Part shown: piece by piece, positions 1 through 11,112 of the stretch
Numbering within the stretch: the stretch's first letter is position 1
Layout of the letters: each line of letters begins with the position of its first letter
Assembly (NCBI RefSeq): GCF_002078875.1
Contig: NC_034411.1
Location: forward strand, 2,374,194 to 2,438,193
Reading direction: 5' to 3'
Length of the DNA stretch: 64,000 nt
Source of the DNA: Numida meleagris
Lineage: Eukaryota > Chordata > Aves > Galliformes > Numididae
The notes under the pieces: generated by a model
What the model saw: only the letters and a program-made list of their open reading frames with translations
Told to the model about the DNA's origin: nothing
Databases searched by the model: none
Program-made: the position numbers and the translations under genes

Positions 1-1230
1 GCTGATTGAAGTGACACAGCTTCTCCCAGTATAAGAACAATGGCAAACTGACCACCATATTTAGCATCAATCCTTTAGTTTTACAATACTACAAGCACCA
101 GCTGCATTTTGAGTCAGTACAGCAAACAAACGTGCCAGTTACAGAACAAGTACACAGAAGTCTGTACTACTGAATGCAAAAAGCTAGAAGCAGCTTTCTG
201 TGACATGGTCAATTAAAGAACTACAGTTAGTAACCGCTTGGATTTAGGAACCTGAAATTGCAAGTATCTCAAAAAAATAACCATGGGATTTTAGAGCCCA
301 TTGGAATTTACATTAATAAGCCACACAAAAGCTTTTAAAAATACACGAACTAAGTATAAGCAAGTATATTTTTGTTTATTCTAATAGTTGGAAGGAGAGA
401 AGGAAAAGAAAAGCATCAGCTACTCGTCCCATTAATTTGTTTTTATTACTGTGCAATAATACATTACTAATAGTTGCTTGACACTGAAACTCTCCATTTC
501 TTAAGCACAGACAATTAAAACTTGCCATAAAAGAAACTATGCCAACACCCTTGTAGCAATACTTGCTTTCAACATTGAACTTTTTTCGCCATAGTTCAAA
601 TAATCAATAAAAGCAACAAAATAAGAGATGCAGTTTCAAGTCAATATGTTCTGCACTCTGCTTCAGTTTGAACTCAGACTTCATACTTCACACTAAATAT
701 AGAGAGTAGTGTGAGAAGAATCTGTGCAGGAAAAAGCTCAGTAATGGAAAATATAGATAAAAGGACAAAATTATCTCTTAATACCTCTAATATGCTGCTT
801 TATAAGTATAAATACCCTAACACTAAATATTTTTCTCTTAAATGTAATCCTTCAGTGAGGCCAATACTGAGTTTTTGGCTTCACAGTCCTGTCCAGAATA
901 ATAAGAGGTAATTCAGACTTTCCTGAAACACTGAGGTAACAGAGGATGAGCTGCAAGCAAAGACACTCATGGTAAGTTGTACTTGCTCATCTCTTTTAAC
1001 AGCAGAAGGCATGCTAGGAACAAAAACACATTCTGAACTAACATTTCAACATTAATTGCACCAGGACTGCTTTAAACAAGGGCACATGAATCACCAATGA
1101 TATTCTTGTCACTGGCACAGAAAATCCATTAATATTAATATTTTTATTCAAGTAAATTTATTTTGCTCAACCGATTTGCTGCTATAGTGTTGAACATTGT
1201 CCATAAACATAGGTTCCAAGTCCACGTTAC
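1..1230 (-). other. XPO1: XPO1 intron following the first coding exon (partial)
   Basis: This AT-rich sequence lies downstream, on the minus strand, of the splice donor at 1229-1230. No further XPO1 exon (residue 43 onward) could be recognised before the window edge, so the intron is at least 1.2 kb and continues outside the window. No repeat family was recognised here. The short open frame at 711-911 has no recognisable protein and is treated as chance. Confidence 0.7.
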
Positions 1231-1362
1231 CTGTGCACCTTCTCCATGGTACAAGCAGTTCACCACATTGTCCAGAAGATTGATATCCAGTTTCTGATTA
1301 AAATCCAGCAGCTGACGAGCTGCATGGTCTGCTAACATTGTCATAATTGCTGGCATAGATTA
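1231..1362 (-). CDS. XPO1: Exportin-1 (CRM1), first coding exon, residues 1-42
   Basis: This exon encodes the N-terminus of exportin-1, the RanGTP-dependent nuclear export receptor that carries leucine-rich NES cargoes through the nuclear pore. The start codon is at 1356-1354. The 42 codons begin MPAIMTMLADHAARQL and end YHGEGAQ, matching the vertebrate XPO1 N-terminus. From memory, the human protein has Ser where residue 20 here is Asn. The exon is bounded on the minus strand by a pyrimidine-rich acceptor ending in TTTCAG at 1363 and a donor GTAACG starting at 1230. Only six bases of 5'UTR precede the ATG, so the rest of the leader lies in an upstream exon. The exon ends in phase 0 after Gln42. 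The next expected codons (residue 43 onward) are not in the window. Confidence 0.95.
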
Positions 1363-4300
1363 CTGAAAAATAAAATTTTTTGATCAGTAAGAAATTATTA
1401 TTAGATGTAATCATATAAAGTGCTTCCACTTAAGTATCATTTAATTAAGACAAGCTATCTTAGCAGTACTAGATGGCACAACACTCCTACCATTGCTAAG
1501 CAAGCACCAGGACAAACCTGTACTTAAAATTCATACAATACTACCTTCATGTAATGCTCGGGGTGTTCATCAGGTACAATGCATATTGGCAGCTTAACTA
1601 ACCAATGAACTATATAATCAAGCAAGCTAAGCAACTTTTTAATGAGTAGGCAGCAGCTCCTACTATTGCCTGAATATTTGTAAACGAGTTAAGTTTGATA
1701 GTAGGTATGTCTAGCATCACTGCAATCAAAACGCACCCTAGTGATCTACGTAGAATTTTAAGCTCTCAAGGCTAACATGCACATCTGCAAATCCAGTTCC
1801 AAAAGCTTTTCAGTGAACAGTTACAGAAGTGAAACGTTATCTATACACTTCGTAAAAAGTTAAACGGATGTCATTTGTCATATACTTGGGAAAACAGCTC
1901 ACAATCTATCTATATAAGGAGCAAGAAATTACCACTGAAATTAAGAAAGCTGCCTGCTTGAAGGCATTCAAGATGAAGCGACAGCAAATTCAGCACACCA
2001 CTTTAGAGTGCTTAGTATGGGAGTGGAATTCTACTGAGAATCCTGCTGCAGGTTTCAGGCCCGCAACACAAGTACCTGCTCCTCATCCCAGGCCTTGCAG
2101 CCTTCCATTATGAAAAGCCAGTCAGGTGGGCTGTACGTGACTGTGCACGTGCATCAGACGCTTACCAGCTGGTGACTGGTACAAGGTGAAGGTGCTTACA
2201 AGCAGTAAAAAAGCAAGCCAAAAGCTACACAGCTGTGCATCAGAAGTTATACTCCACTCTGGTCTTTTTATATCACCACCTCTGTTGCAGCAGCTGACCA
2301 AGTGCACTGCCCTCTTCCCACAGTCCCCAGCAAATGTAGGACTTTTTCCAACCCCCTTCTCTGTAGCAGCTCTCTGCCACTCACCCTCATTTTCACTGTC
2401 TTCCATAGATGTGCAGATTTCATACTGAACTCAAGAAATACCCTGAAGTCTGGAGAACTGCAAGGCCACTCAAGAAGTTACATTTAAGCTAGCAGCATGT
2501 TCAAATAACACACCATCCGAAACTCTTCTAGAAACAATCCTTCCATGCACAAAAAAAAAATCAACAGAAACCGACAGACCCAGAATGACCCATTCTTTAG
2601 AATAAACTGGAATTCAGTTCTGCTCTTACTAAACTGCTTTATGTGTAAAAATTCATGTTATCCCTTACTTAAATCTTATGCTTAAAAATGAAGAACAAGA
2701 AAAACCTGTGACTCAACCCAAGTAACTACTAATTAATTGAAAGTCCCACAGTAACATGCAGATTGAGAAAATCATTTGTTTAGAATGTACATTTGCAGGT
2801 ATTACCAAATGGTTTTATTTGTTTTGATACAGACATATAGGAAAGTAAAAAAAAATACATTTTTGATGTATTTTGCATTAAAAGAACTCATGTAATTAGT
2901 ACTACTGCACTACTGTAATCATTTTTAAGGGCTAACATGATCATCTTATCAGCCTTTTTACAACACCTACCTGGAAAAACATGAGAAAATAAAACATCAA
3001 GTAAAAACCAGAATTAATTCAACTAAACACCACATCTGACCTCCAACCAACTCTGAAAGTTTTCAGAATTGTTAGGTATGGAAGCAAGCAGAACAGCAGT
3101 GAAAGCTGATTTCCTTTTTCAAACTTCTAAGGGCACTTCAAAATTTCACCTGGCAGAGGGAGGCAGCAAGCAGTAGCACTGGGAAGAAATCCAGCCCATT
3201 AACAGGCTACGCAGCCCAGAGCGTTAGTACTGCTGCCAGACACACGTGTTTCCTCATCTTCCACATCTGCCCTCACGACTGTGGCACGAGCTGGAGAAGT
3301 GGCTTTTGAACTGCAAGAACATTTTACATTGATGGCTCCTTGGACAGTGCCATACATTCTAGGTCTGGGCCTTTTTCAGCAGTTTTTACACAATTCTAAT
3401 ATTGTGAAGCATTGTGACACTTTTTAGGTAAAAGGAGATAGACTGTTTGCAGAAGGTTCCTGCCTACATAGCAAGACCACTCCACAAGGCCAATACTAAG
3501 ATAAGAACCAGTTACAACTAGTCCTTGGTGCAGCAACCAGCAAAGTATCCCACAAAGGAACTTTCCATCCCTAATAAGGTTAAAAAAAAAAAGACCAGAG
3601 TTCAACTAAAGGACATACTGAGATTACCACCAGGGTTCCAAAAAGACCCCCCAGGACCCCTACCACCACGAAAGACTGGTGTATGTGCAAAGAAGTGGAA
3701 CCCTATGTTAATGATTTCTGGAAAAACTATTGCATATGGATGCGTTTTCCAGGAAAACCACATGTAACACGAGTAAGGTAGATAAGCTGAACATCTTCTG
3801 AACCAGGTATGGATATAGGTGGAACAATCGCCAGTGCGTGTGCACCACAATGAAGAATGCCTGCTTCTTAATACTGCACTCTTAATTTAAGAGTTTCATT
3901 CAGACAGGAGTTTGGCTGGTAACACTAGGAACAGAAAGGAACCGCCACGTGACAAGCAGAAGCTATTAACCACATGAATGCAAAAAGGAAATGTTTTGAA
4001 CAGGGTCCTTTGCCACTCCCAGCATTATCTTCACAGTGACCTGCCTAGTTGCAAAACGACTCAGAAATGGCAGCTTTGTGGTCGCTACCAACGGCAATCG
4101 GCTCCAATTCCCACTACCAATGCTGGGCCCACACCACGCACATCGTACCTTCCACTCACGGCACTCGTCCCACCGTGCCTGAACATGAGCAGCTTTAAAC
4201 CTCTCTTCTTGCAACACCACTAATCAGTTCTTCAACATTAACAATAAATGAGGTAACAGAAACGAGAGGAAAAAAAAAAAATCTAACCTACAACACGGCA

Positions 4301-5016
4301 AGAACATGACATCTACCGAAGGTCAAGCGAACTGCATTTGTCGAAAACTTTACAGTTATCCCAATTCGCAGTGACACAAGACCTTCAGCTCCACACAACG
4401 ATTAGCGTCTTGAAACAGCCTCAATTCATTTAAGTATGTCGCGCGGAAAAACAAAACAAACATTTCCCAACAAAAAAAAAGATGCTGAGGATTTACAGAG
4501 CACTCCAAAGCATGGCTTCTGCGTGGGTACGCGAGGCTCACCGGGGTGGCCATAGTCAACTCGAGGCGGGCGCTCTACCCCTCCGCCCCTTCCCGAGAGC
4601 GAGCCGCCTCACCGCAAAGCTCCGGGCACACGGCATCCGCCGCACGGCGCGGCGAGAGTTCACCGCCTCACACACGCGTGACCGGCACGGAGCAGCCGCG
4701 CCGAGCGGCCCTCGCCGGCAGCCCGGGGCCTCCCCGGGACACGGCGGCCCAGGCAGGGGCCGAGGCCCGGCCTTGCGGAGCGGAGCGGCGCGGCCCCTCC
4801 CTCCCTGCCCGCGTTCTATACGGGGCCCCCACGTGACGCGGGCGGACGTTTCAATACTGCTGCACAGACACACCAAAATATTTCTGGAAACTTCCACTCC
4901 TAATAATTCACAGACCGAGGGCCCCGCCGTTCCCCGCGCCCGCTCCCCGCCTGCCCAGCCCCTCGGGAGGCCCCACCGACCCCGGCCCCGCCGCCTTTCC
5001 CGCGCCGCCCGCTCAC
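1363..5016 (-). other. XPO1: XPO1 first intron (inferred)
   Basis: This stretch lies between the acceptor at 1363 and a good candidate donor on the minus strand at 5016 (GAAG then GTGAGC). It is mostly AT-rich, with GC content rising sharply from about 4550. An E-box with flanking AC (CACGTGAC) lies at 3946-3953 and again at 4830-4837. Short open frames on both strands, such as 2122-2406 and 3966-4220, resemble no known protein and are taken as chance. The right boundary depends on the exon 1 prediction. Confidence 0.6.
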
Positions 5017-5700
5017 CTTCGTGCTTCTGCGGCCTCTTGCTTCAGAAAGTAAGGGGTGGGCGAATCAAGTTCCTAACCTCACGGCAAAAAAAAAATAATA
5101 ATAATAATAGAGGAAAAAAAAAAAAGCCACCCTCCCCTAAAAAAAATAAATTAAAATCGAGATGAGAGGAGTCTGCGCGCACCAGGCCCCCCGCCAGCCG
5201 CCCCCCGCCGGAGCCGCTCCTGCCCCCGCTCCCCCCGGCCCGGCCGCGGCAGGGCACGGCTCGGCCCAGGCACGGCGGCACCCAGCCGGCCGCAATGCGC
5301 CCCTCGGGCCCGGCGCGTGGTCGCGCTGCGCTCCGGCCGCCTCGGGGGAGGAGAGGCGCGGAGCTGGATGCGGCGCCGCGGCCTCCCGGCGCCCCTCGGA
5401 GGACCTCTACCTTCTTCGCGGCCGCGGCTGCGCGACGACTCGGCTGCGTCCCGCTTCGCTGGCTCCAGGCCCGGGCCCGTGCGGCCGCTCCTCCCGCGCC
5501 TGCCGCCCTCCCTTCGGCCTGGCGGGCCCTCAGTTCGGCCCCATGCCCGCTCCCCCCCCCCCCCTCAGCGCTAAACTTCGCCCCTCAGCTGCGCCGGCGG
5601 CTTCCCCCGCGAGCTCCCCCGTCAGCGAGACGCGCGGCGGCGGCAGCAAGAGCGGCGGTGACTGAGCACGGCGCCTCTCCCCCTCCTAATGCCACAAGCT
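5017..5700 (-). other. XPO1: Candidate XPO1 non-coding exon 1 (5' limit unknown)
   Basis: On the minus strand a strong donor (AGCACGAAG then GTGAGCG) ends a possible first exon at 5017, inside the CpG island and upstream of the exon that begins six bases before the ATG. The 5' end cannot be seen; it is placed below the CCAAT boxes only by inference. The stretch contains an A-rich block on the plus strand (5085-5160) that would be T-rich in the transcript. Another donor in the island could be the one used. Confidence 0.4.
5085..5160. repeat. A-rich simple sequence with (AAT)n inside the CpG island
   Basis: A run of A's, about five AAT units (about 5094-5109), two further A runs and a TAAATTAAAATC stretch interrupt otherwise extremely GC-rich DNA. 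On the minus strand this is a poly-T tract close to the predicted end of exon 1. Confidence 0.8.
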
Positions 5701-6203
5701 CGGAACCGGCTCAAACCGGTTCAGACTGGGAGATTCCATCTCGGTTTAGTTTTCAGCCCATGGCGCCGCGGAGCGTTTGGAAACCTCAGGCCTCCGCCCA
5801 GCGAGCGCTCCCATTGGTCCCGAGCGATGGCGCCTCGCGAGCGGCCTGCGCGACCATTGGTCGGACGGCACGTCAATCCGCTGAGCGCCTCGGAGGAGTG
5901 CGGGGAGCGAGCGGCGGAGGAGGGGGCTTAGAAGAGAGGGGATCCGCCCCCTCTCCGGCAGCGCGCGAGGGGTGCGGGGGGCGTGCCGCTGCCCGCTGAG
6001 TGGCCGGGTCGAGCTATCACTCAGTTCTCAAACGGCGGGCGTAGGTACTGCCGTGTTCTTATTGGTTAGCGGCTCAGCGCGATGCGCGCGACTTGTGGGC
6101 TTCTCTTTTGCGGGGCGCTCGGCGCTGTGGGGGCTGTCTTGCTGCCGGCTGCTGTTCAGAGCGCAGCGCCGAGAGAACGGGCCGGCGGCGGCGACGCTTA
6201 GCC

Positions 6204-6284
6204 ATGCTGCGATGGCGGGCTTTATCTTACGGCCGCTCTCGCCTCAGGGAGGTGGGTGGCGAAGTGACCCAAGCTTGCGGGTGA
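6204..6284 (+). other. Possible first exon of a divergent plus-strand transcript
   Basis: To the right of the CCAAT boxes, an ATG at 6204 opens a short frame reading MLRWRALSYGRSRLRE, a basic, amphipathic-looking start. Donor-like sites follow after 6251 (GAG then GTGGGT) and after 6280 (GCGG then GTGAGG). The position, about 140-390 bp from the CCAAT boxes and pointing away from XPO1, fits a divergent promoter transcript. No protein family is recognised, and short open frames are common in CpG islands, so coding status is doubtful. It may be a non-coding divergent RNA or nothing. Confidence 0.2.
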
Positions 6285-6449
6285 GGCTGTGTCTCCGGCC
6301 GGCGGGAAGGGCGATGCTCGGCTGCGAAGCCTGGACTGTGTGGTGGATGGCTGAGCGCTGCCCTGCGTGCAGCGAGCCCGTGTCTGGCGCCTCGGGTGGG
6401 TTTCTGTGGTGCGCCCAGTGCAGCATCTGCTTCGTTACCGCCTCTATAA

Positions 6450-9400
6450 CGCCGAGCTATAATAGCGATTTGGGAGTTGTAGTTTTTTGGGAAGGCTTAT
6501 ATTGTCGTTAACAGTCGTGAAGGGTTACTCCAGAATATAAAACGAGGTACGGGTGATACATTTTGGTGCTGGTATAGGTTGCCAAGCTATGTTCTTGCAC
6601 TGTGAAGTACTACAGCCTTTAAAATAAGGTGGTAGTCACAGAACATAATAGACGAGCTTAATGAAAATAAGCCCTATGATTCCTGTGTTATTATAAGTTA
6701 CAAAACTGAATTGGAAATTGAGAGACGTAGTGAGATCGATACACCTTTATTAACATGTATGGTTTCCGTATTGATTATGGTTTCAGGTCTTCTGCCCTGG
6801 TGGTCTGAGCCCCTGACACGTTGCTTGTATTATAAGCATCTCAATTACTTTGTGTTTTCTTGTCTGGAGGCTCCAAGAAGCTTGTGGTCTAACCTGCTAA
6901 GTTCTCTACGGCTTTACTTAAATAAATAAAAAATCTGTAGTAGAACTGAATTGAGTATGGAAAGGCATGCATGCTGGGGATAATAACAGGCAAGGTGACT
7001 AACTGTGAGACCCTGTTGGTGGTGTGGAATGGCTTCAGAATGATTCACGCCAACATAAAATGAAGTGTTCAATAGCATTAGAATGATTAATTGTTCAAGT
7101 TGCCCAAATCTTTTTTTTTTCCCACTTCATTATCCTTTAACTGTTCCTGTTGGCAAAAACATTTCACTGTGTGTTGAAGCTAATGGATAATTCTAGCTTA
7201 ATATATTTTTTGCTGTTTTTTTTTTTTTTTTTTTGGTGGACAAATGTTGGATGTTTTATCAGAGAACACTAGTGACTTTATAACAACAATTTATCCTCTT
7301 CTGCATTGTAGGTCACAGATATGCATATAATGTTACAAGTCCTTGCTGCAAATATCTTAAAGCCTACCTTTAAATAAAGCTTCGTGCACCTTTAAAAATC
7401 AACTAGCTTCTGTAGAAGTGTTTAAGAAGTTAGTGGGTTTAAGCAGAAGCTAATTCTTTCAAGAGAGGGTCCTTTAACAGGTCTGTGTGTATTCATTCTG
7501 GGAGCTTATTCTGTTATGTTAAAGGAACTAAGATACTATCTAAAATAATGTGTGAGATTATGAAATGGCAAAGTGTATACAATAGTTCAGGATTGCGTTT
7601 AAGAATAAGATATTCTTAGTAGGTTATTTGTCTTCCTGTGCGTTTGCTTCTTGAGCTGAGGCTGCTTTTGATCCCGCAGTCCAAAAGGGGAAGACGTTTA
7701 CTGTGATTAATACTTGATATCGAGCAATGATGTATTGTGTTTCCAATCTGAATAAGCATTTCCTCACCAGTGTCAAATCACCGAAGAGAAGGCTTAGTTA
7801 TCAAAAATAAGTCAATTCATCAAAGTTTAGCCTAGCAACACCAAGCTCATCTTACCATTAGTATGAAGTAGCACTTCAGCAAAAAAAGAACTCAACAGGT
7901 GTGGACTGTGCTGATGGTAAGTCCCAAAAAGAAAACTTAGGTTTTTTTTTCTGAAGTTTTCCACCTTTACAGATAGTATGCATTCAGCCATGAAGCTGCT
8001 GATCTGTGTTCAAGAACTGTGTTTTTCCTGTGACTTCAATTCATTCCTTCTCTGAAATTTAACATTTTAAGATTGCTTGTGTAGTAATTCCCAATGGAGA
8101 AACGATTCTCAACTGCCTTACAAGTTGTAAAAGTGTCCTAAAGTAATCCCAGCAGAAAGCTTCCTTCCCCCTTCTTCCTCCCCCACTCCAATCTGAAATC
8201 TTTTTTTTTTTTTTTTTGGAGGCGAGTGGTTTGAGGTATTTAAGGATTTCAAAGAGTAGGCTCAGAGCACTCAGTCTTTTAATTGCGCATAAAAATGACT
8301 GCATCCTGTAACATCATCATCATGACGGTAACAAAGTGCGTTGTTTACCTTGCCTTGTTTACCTTCCTCTGGTGGGTTGACTTGTGTAGTATTTAACAAA
8401 TCTGTAATTTTTCCAGTGTGACTTATGACTGGAAATGGCATTGTTATTGGTGGTATTGAATTGAAAAAAATTCAAATAAACAGAATGGGTAGATACAGCA
8501 AGTCCGTAATGGGTTAAAAACAGAGTTGGAATTCTAGCACTCAGAATTCTAGCTTGCCCTGGTGTTCAAAACAAACTAAGGTAGGAGACCAAAGAGTTAG
8601 ATATCTTGTTAATTCCTTTGGCTTGTGTTCACTTTTCTCTATTCTCTTGTCTCTTTTCTCTTTGTTTGGATTTTTGTGCAGGAGAAGAGTTCAAACCCTT
8701 GAAATTTTTAGTCAAATTGAATTTTCCCTGTTTCAATTTAAATTAGTTTTTTTTGATGGAAGGTTAGATGAAGCTTTTCACACTTGCATCCACTATTTGT
8801 AAAGCCCCAGAAAAAAATCAAAACAGTAAAAGTACGCTTTGAAAACAAAAAAAATAAGTATGCTTTTAAAAAAAAATCATAGCAGTAGAAAACACAACAG
8901 GCCTTAGTTTGACATGCTTGAGTACGGGGCTAGTTCCTGCCGCTCCTCTAGTAGGGAGCAGTTATCACTGGTTTGCTGATCTCAAATAACACTTCCAATG
9001 TTTTGGTAGAAATGGTCGTTCTATCTTTATGCAAGCTGTGGCTTAGCATGTTGTAGACAGAATACTTCTCATCTCCCTTCTGCAGAAAGCTTGATAAAGG
9101 TTGGTTAATAAATGGAGTGCTGTCTTAAAAAAACAGCCATTTTATCAGGGCGAGTATACCTGGATCTCAGCTTCTTTCCAGTAAACATAATAGTTAGTGT
9201 AGGCTTACACATGCTGCTTTAATTGCTGCAGATGTCTCCTTTATTATATGTTCAATCTAGAATTTAGGCCTTTTTGAAGCCAGTAGGAAAACTTACTTTG
9301 GTTTCAGGTCAGCAATATGCAGTGGTAGTGACAAAAGCTAACTATGTACTGGGCTGTATCAACAAGAGTGCAACCAGTAGATGATCTGATTATTCCTTTC

Positions 9401-9490
9401 TGTTTGCTACTGATTAGGCTGCATCGAGAACACAATGCCAATTTTTTTGGTCCTTCTCTACAAGAAAGGTGTTGACAATTCCATGCAAGT
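6450..9490. other. Non-coding, AT-rich, no recognised gene
   Basis: No exon with XPO1 or other recognisable similarity was found. T-homopolymer runs occur at about 7108-7120, 7207-7234 and 8202-8218. Open frames at 8059-8304 and 8554-8802 have no recognisable similarity. Confidence 0.6.
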
Positions 9491-9492
9491 CC

Positions 9493-9720
9493 AAGGGAGG
9501 CCAGCCATGAAGAGTGAAGAGAGGCTGAGGGAGCTGGGCTTTTTCTGTCTGGAGAAGAGATGATGGAGGGGCCACCTACTAGTAGCTCCTCATTCCCAGG
9601 ATAATTTTTACAAGAAAAGGTGAGACAAGTTGTTTATTTAGATGTAAAGTAGGAGAACAAGAGGTGATAGGTACAAATTTTATTGGGAGGTTCCTGCTGG
9701 AAATGAAGGGAGACTACTTT
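9493..9720 (+). mobile_element. CR1 LINE fragment, 3' part, plus orientation
   Basis: The stretch contains recognisable CR1 3'-region phrases (gaggctgagggagctgggc, ctggagaagag, the ggaggttcctgctgga region), strongly decayed. It is 5'-truncated, as most avian CR1 copies are, and lacks its 3' end. It abuts a minus-orientation CR1 3' end at 9724. Confidence 0.75.
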
Positions 9721-9723
9721 TCA

Positions 9724-9847
9724 CTATTAAAATAGAATCATAGAATCATAGAATTATCTAGGTTGGAAAAGACCTACAAGATCACCTAGTCCAACCATCC
9801 ACCTACCACCAACAACCCCACTAAACCATGTCTCCCAACGCTATAAA
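9724..9847 (-). mobile_element. CR1 LINE 3' end, minus orientation
   Basis: It begins with repeated atagaatc/atagaatt units, the reverse complement of the CR1 3'-terminal short repeat. The ggttggaaaagacct and agtccaaccatcc blocks typical of the CR1 3'UTR follow. It is about 120 bp and 5'-truncated. Confidence 0.9.
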
Positions 9848-9849
9848 AT

Positions 9850-11040
9850 ACTCATAACAAAACAGAGCCATGGGCTGCTTGGTCTAAATTCAATATTGAT
9901 CCCAGCTTGAGCAGGAAATTTCACCACAGATGTCCTATGATGCCCTCTAGCCCAAGTGATTTGAGAAAACTTTGTTCTGTGTTAGTGTTTATAACTTTCA
10001 TTAATGATTTTGTATGAAAAAATGTTGCTTTATTGTAGGTGTCTAGTCTGACAATAGTTTAACTCCTGATGTGGTTAGCTGATTGCCTTCACTTCTTGGA
10101 AGGAGTAATGCAATTCACTCGTGAGAAAAGCAGCAATATGTTTATTAATATGAGTGATTTAGCAAATTTTTGATACTAAGACACAGTTTATTATGCGACA
10201 ACAGAGTTCTGATAGCAAGGTACACTTGATTATAAAATACATAAAAGTCATTATATACTACACAAAAACAGAGTCGGCAAGATTTTTAGGGAGGCCTTCA
10301 GGTTGAGTGGTGAGGTTCAGAATGAAGTCCCCATACTATTTATGGGGAAAGATGATTGACTCGTAGGCATATTGCATAACAACTACAGTTGTGAGCTAGA
10401 TGTTAGCTCCTCTAGAATCTGACTTGACCAGACAGTGAACAGCACTGGATTTAGGCTGCAGTTAGGTTGGTACCTGCTCAGTTAGCCCTCAGGTGTTGAG
10501 CAAGGTGCCAGTTCCTCCAGCATCTGGCCTTGACTGCAAAGCAACCAATATTATGGTTACCGCCCACTCAAGCAAGACTGATGGTAAAATGGTTGGGTTG
10601 CAGAGAGGAGGGCAACGGGGTAGCACACTATCACAACTTGACATCACTAATTTTTATTTTAATGCATGCTGTCTGGAACGTTTTGTGGCCTTTGAAAAGA
10701 AACATATGCTGTGATGATTAGCTATCTCATAACCTGCTAGCACACGTTATAAGGTGTAAACACTCCTCCAGTGTGGTCCAGAATTATTACATTGATCTTT
10801 CACAAAGAATCAAATCTCTTATTTTTCAACCTCAAAATTGAGTGCTGAGTTGACTATTCATGGGTTTGTGCATGTATGCCAGTTATCACTGGTCAAATCA
10901 CTGAGTAGAGGAAGAAATGCATAACACGGTAAGAATGAGGTTGTAAATCAAGAAGAGTAGTTTGTTTTTATTTTGCAAAAGGAAAACTGAAGTGTATGAA
11001 AACGAGTCCTGTGTGATACTGTACATCCACATTTGTGAAC
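9850..11040. other. Non-coding, no recognised gene or repeat
   Basis: No splice-bounded frame or repeat family was recognised. Short overlapping frames at 10493-10721 have no recognisable similarity. Confidence 0.55.
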
Positions 11041-11112
11041 TTGCTTTAGCAGGGAAGTTGGACTTGATCTCCCGAGGTTCCTTCCAACCCCTGCAATTCT
11101 CTGATTTTGTGC
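11041..11112 (+). mobile_element. CR1 3'-end remnant, plus orientation
   Basis: The phrases agttggacttgatctcc, ggttccttccaacccctgca and attctctgattttgt match the final segment and terminal repeat of CR1. About 70 bp remain. Confidence 0.8.

Larger units (their letters stand above)
4550..6450. promoter_or_regulatory. CpG-island promoter of XPO1, probably bidirectional
   Basis: About 1.9 kb is very GC-rich with dense CpG, in sharp contrast to the AT-rich flanks. It sits just upstream (minus strand) of the first coding exon of XPO1, where a housekeeping-gene promoter is expected. ATTGG/CCAAT boxes occur at 5813-5817, 5856-5860 and 6061-6065. Several GATGGCG (YY1-like) and GC-box-like strings are present, but no obvious TATA box. 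CCAAT boxes usually lie 60-100 bp upstream of a start, which would place XPO1 transcription starts near 5.70-5.76 kb, but this is inference. The island extends about 600 bp to the right of the CCAAT boxes, suggesting divergent plus-strand initiation too. Long open frames inside the island are a by-product of few stop codons in GC-rich DNA. Confidence 0.85.

Noticed and set aside
4482..6511. Several long open frames on both strands (up to 234 codons) in the CpG island
   Set aside because: GC-rich DNA has few stop codons; the frames overlap each other on both strands, are Pro/Arg/Ala-rich and resemble no protein.
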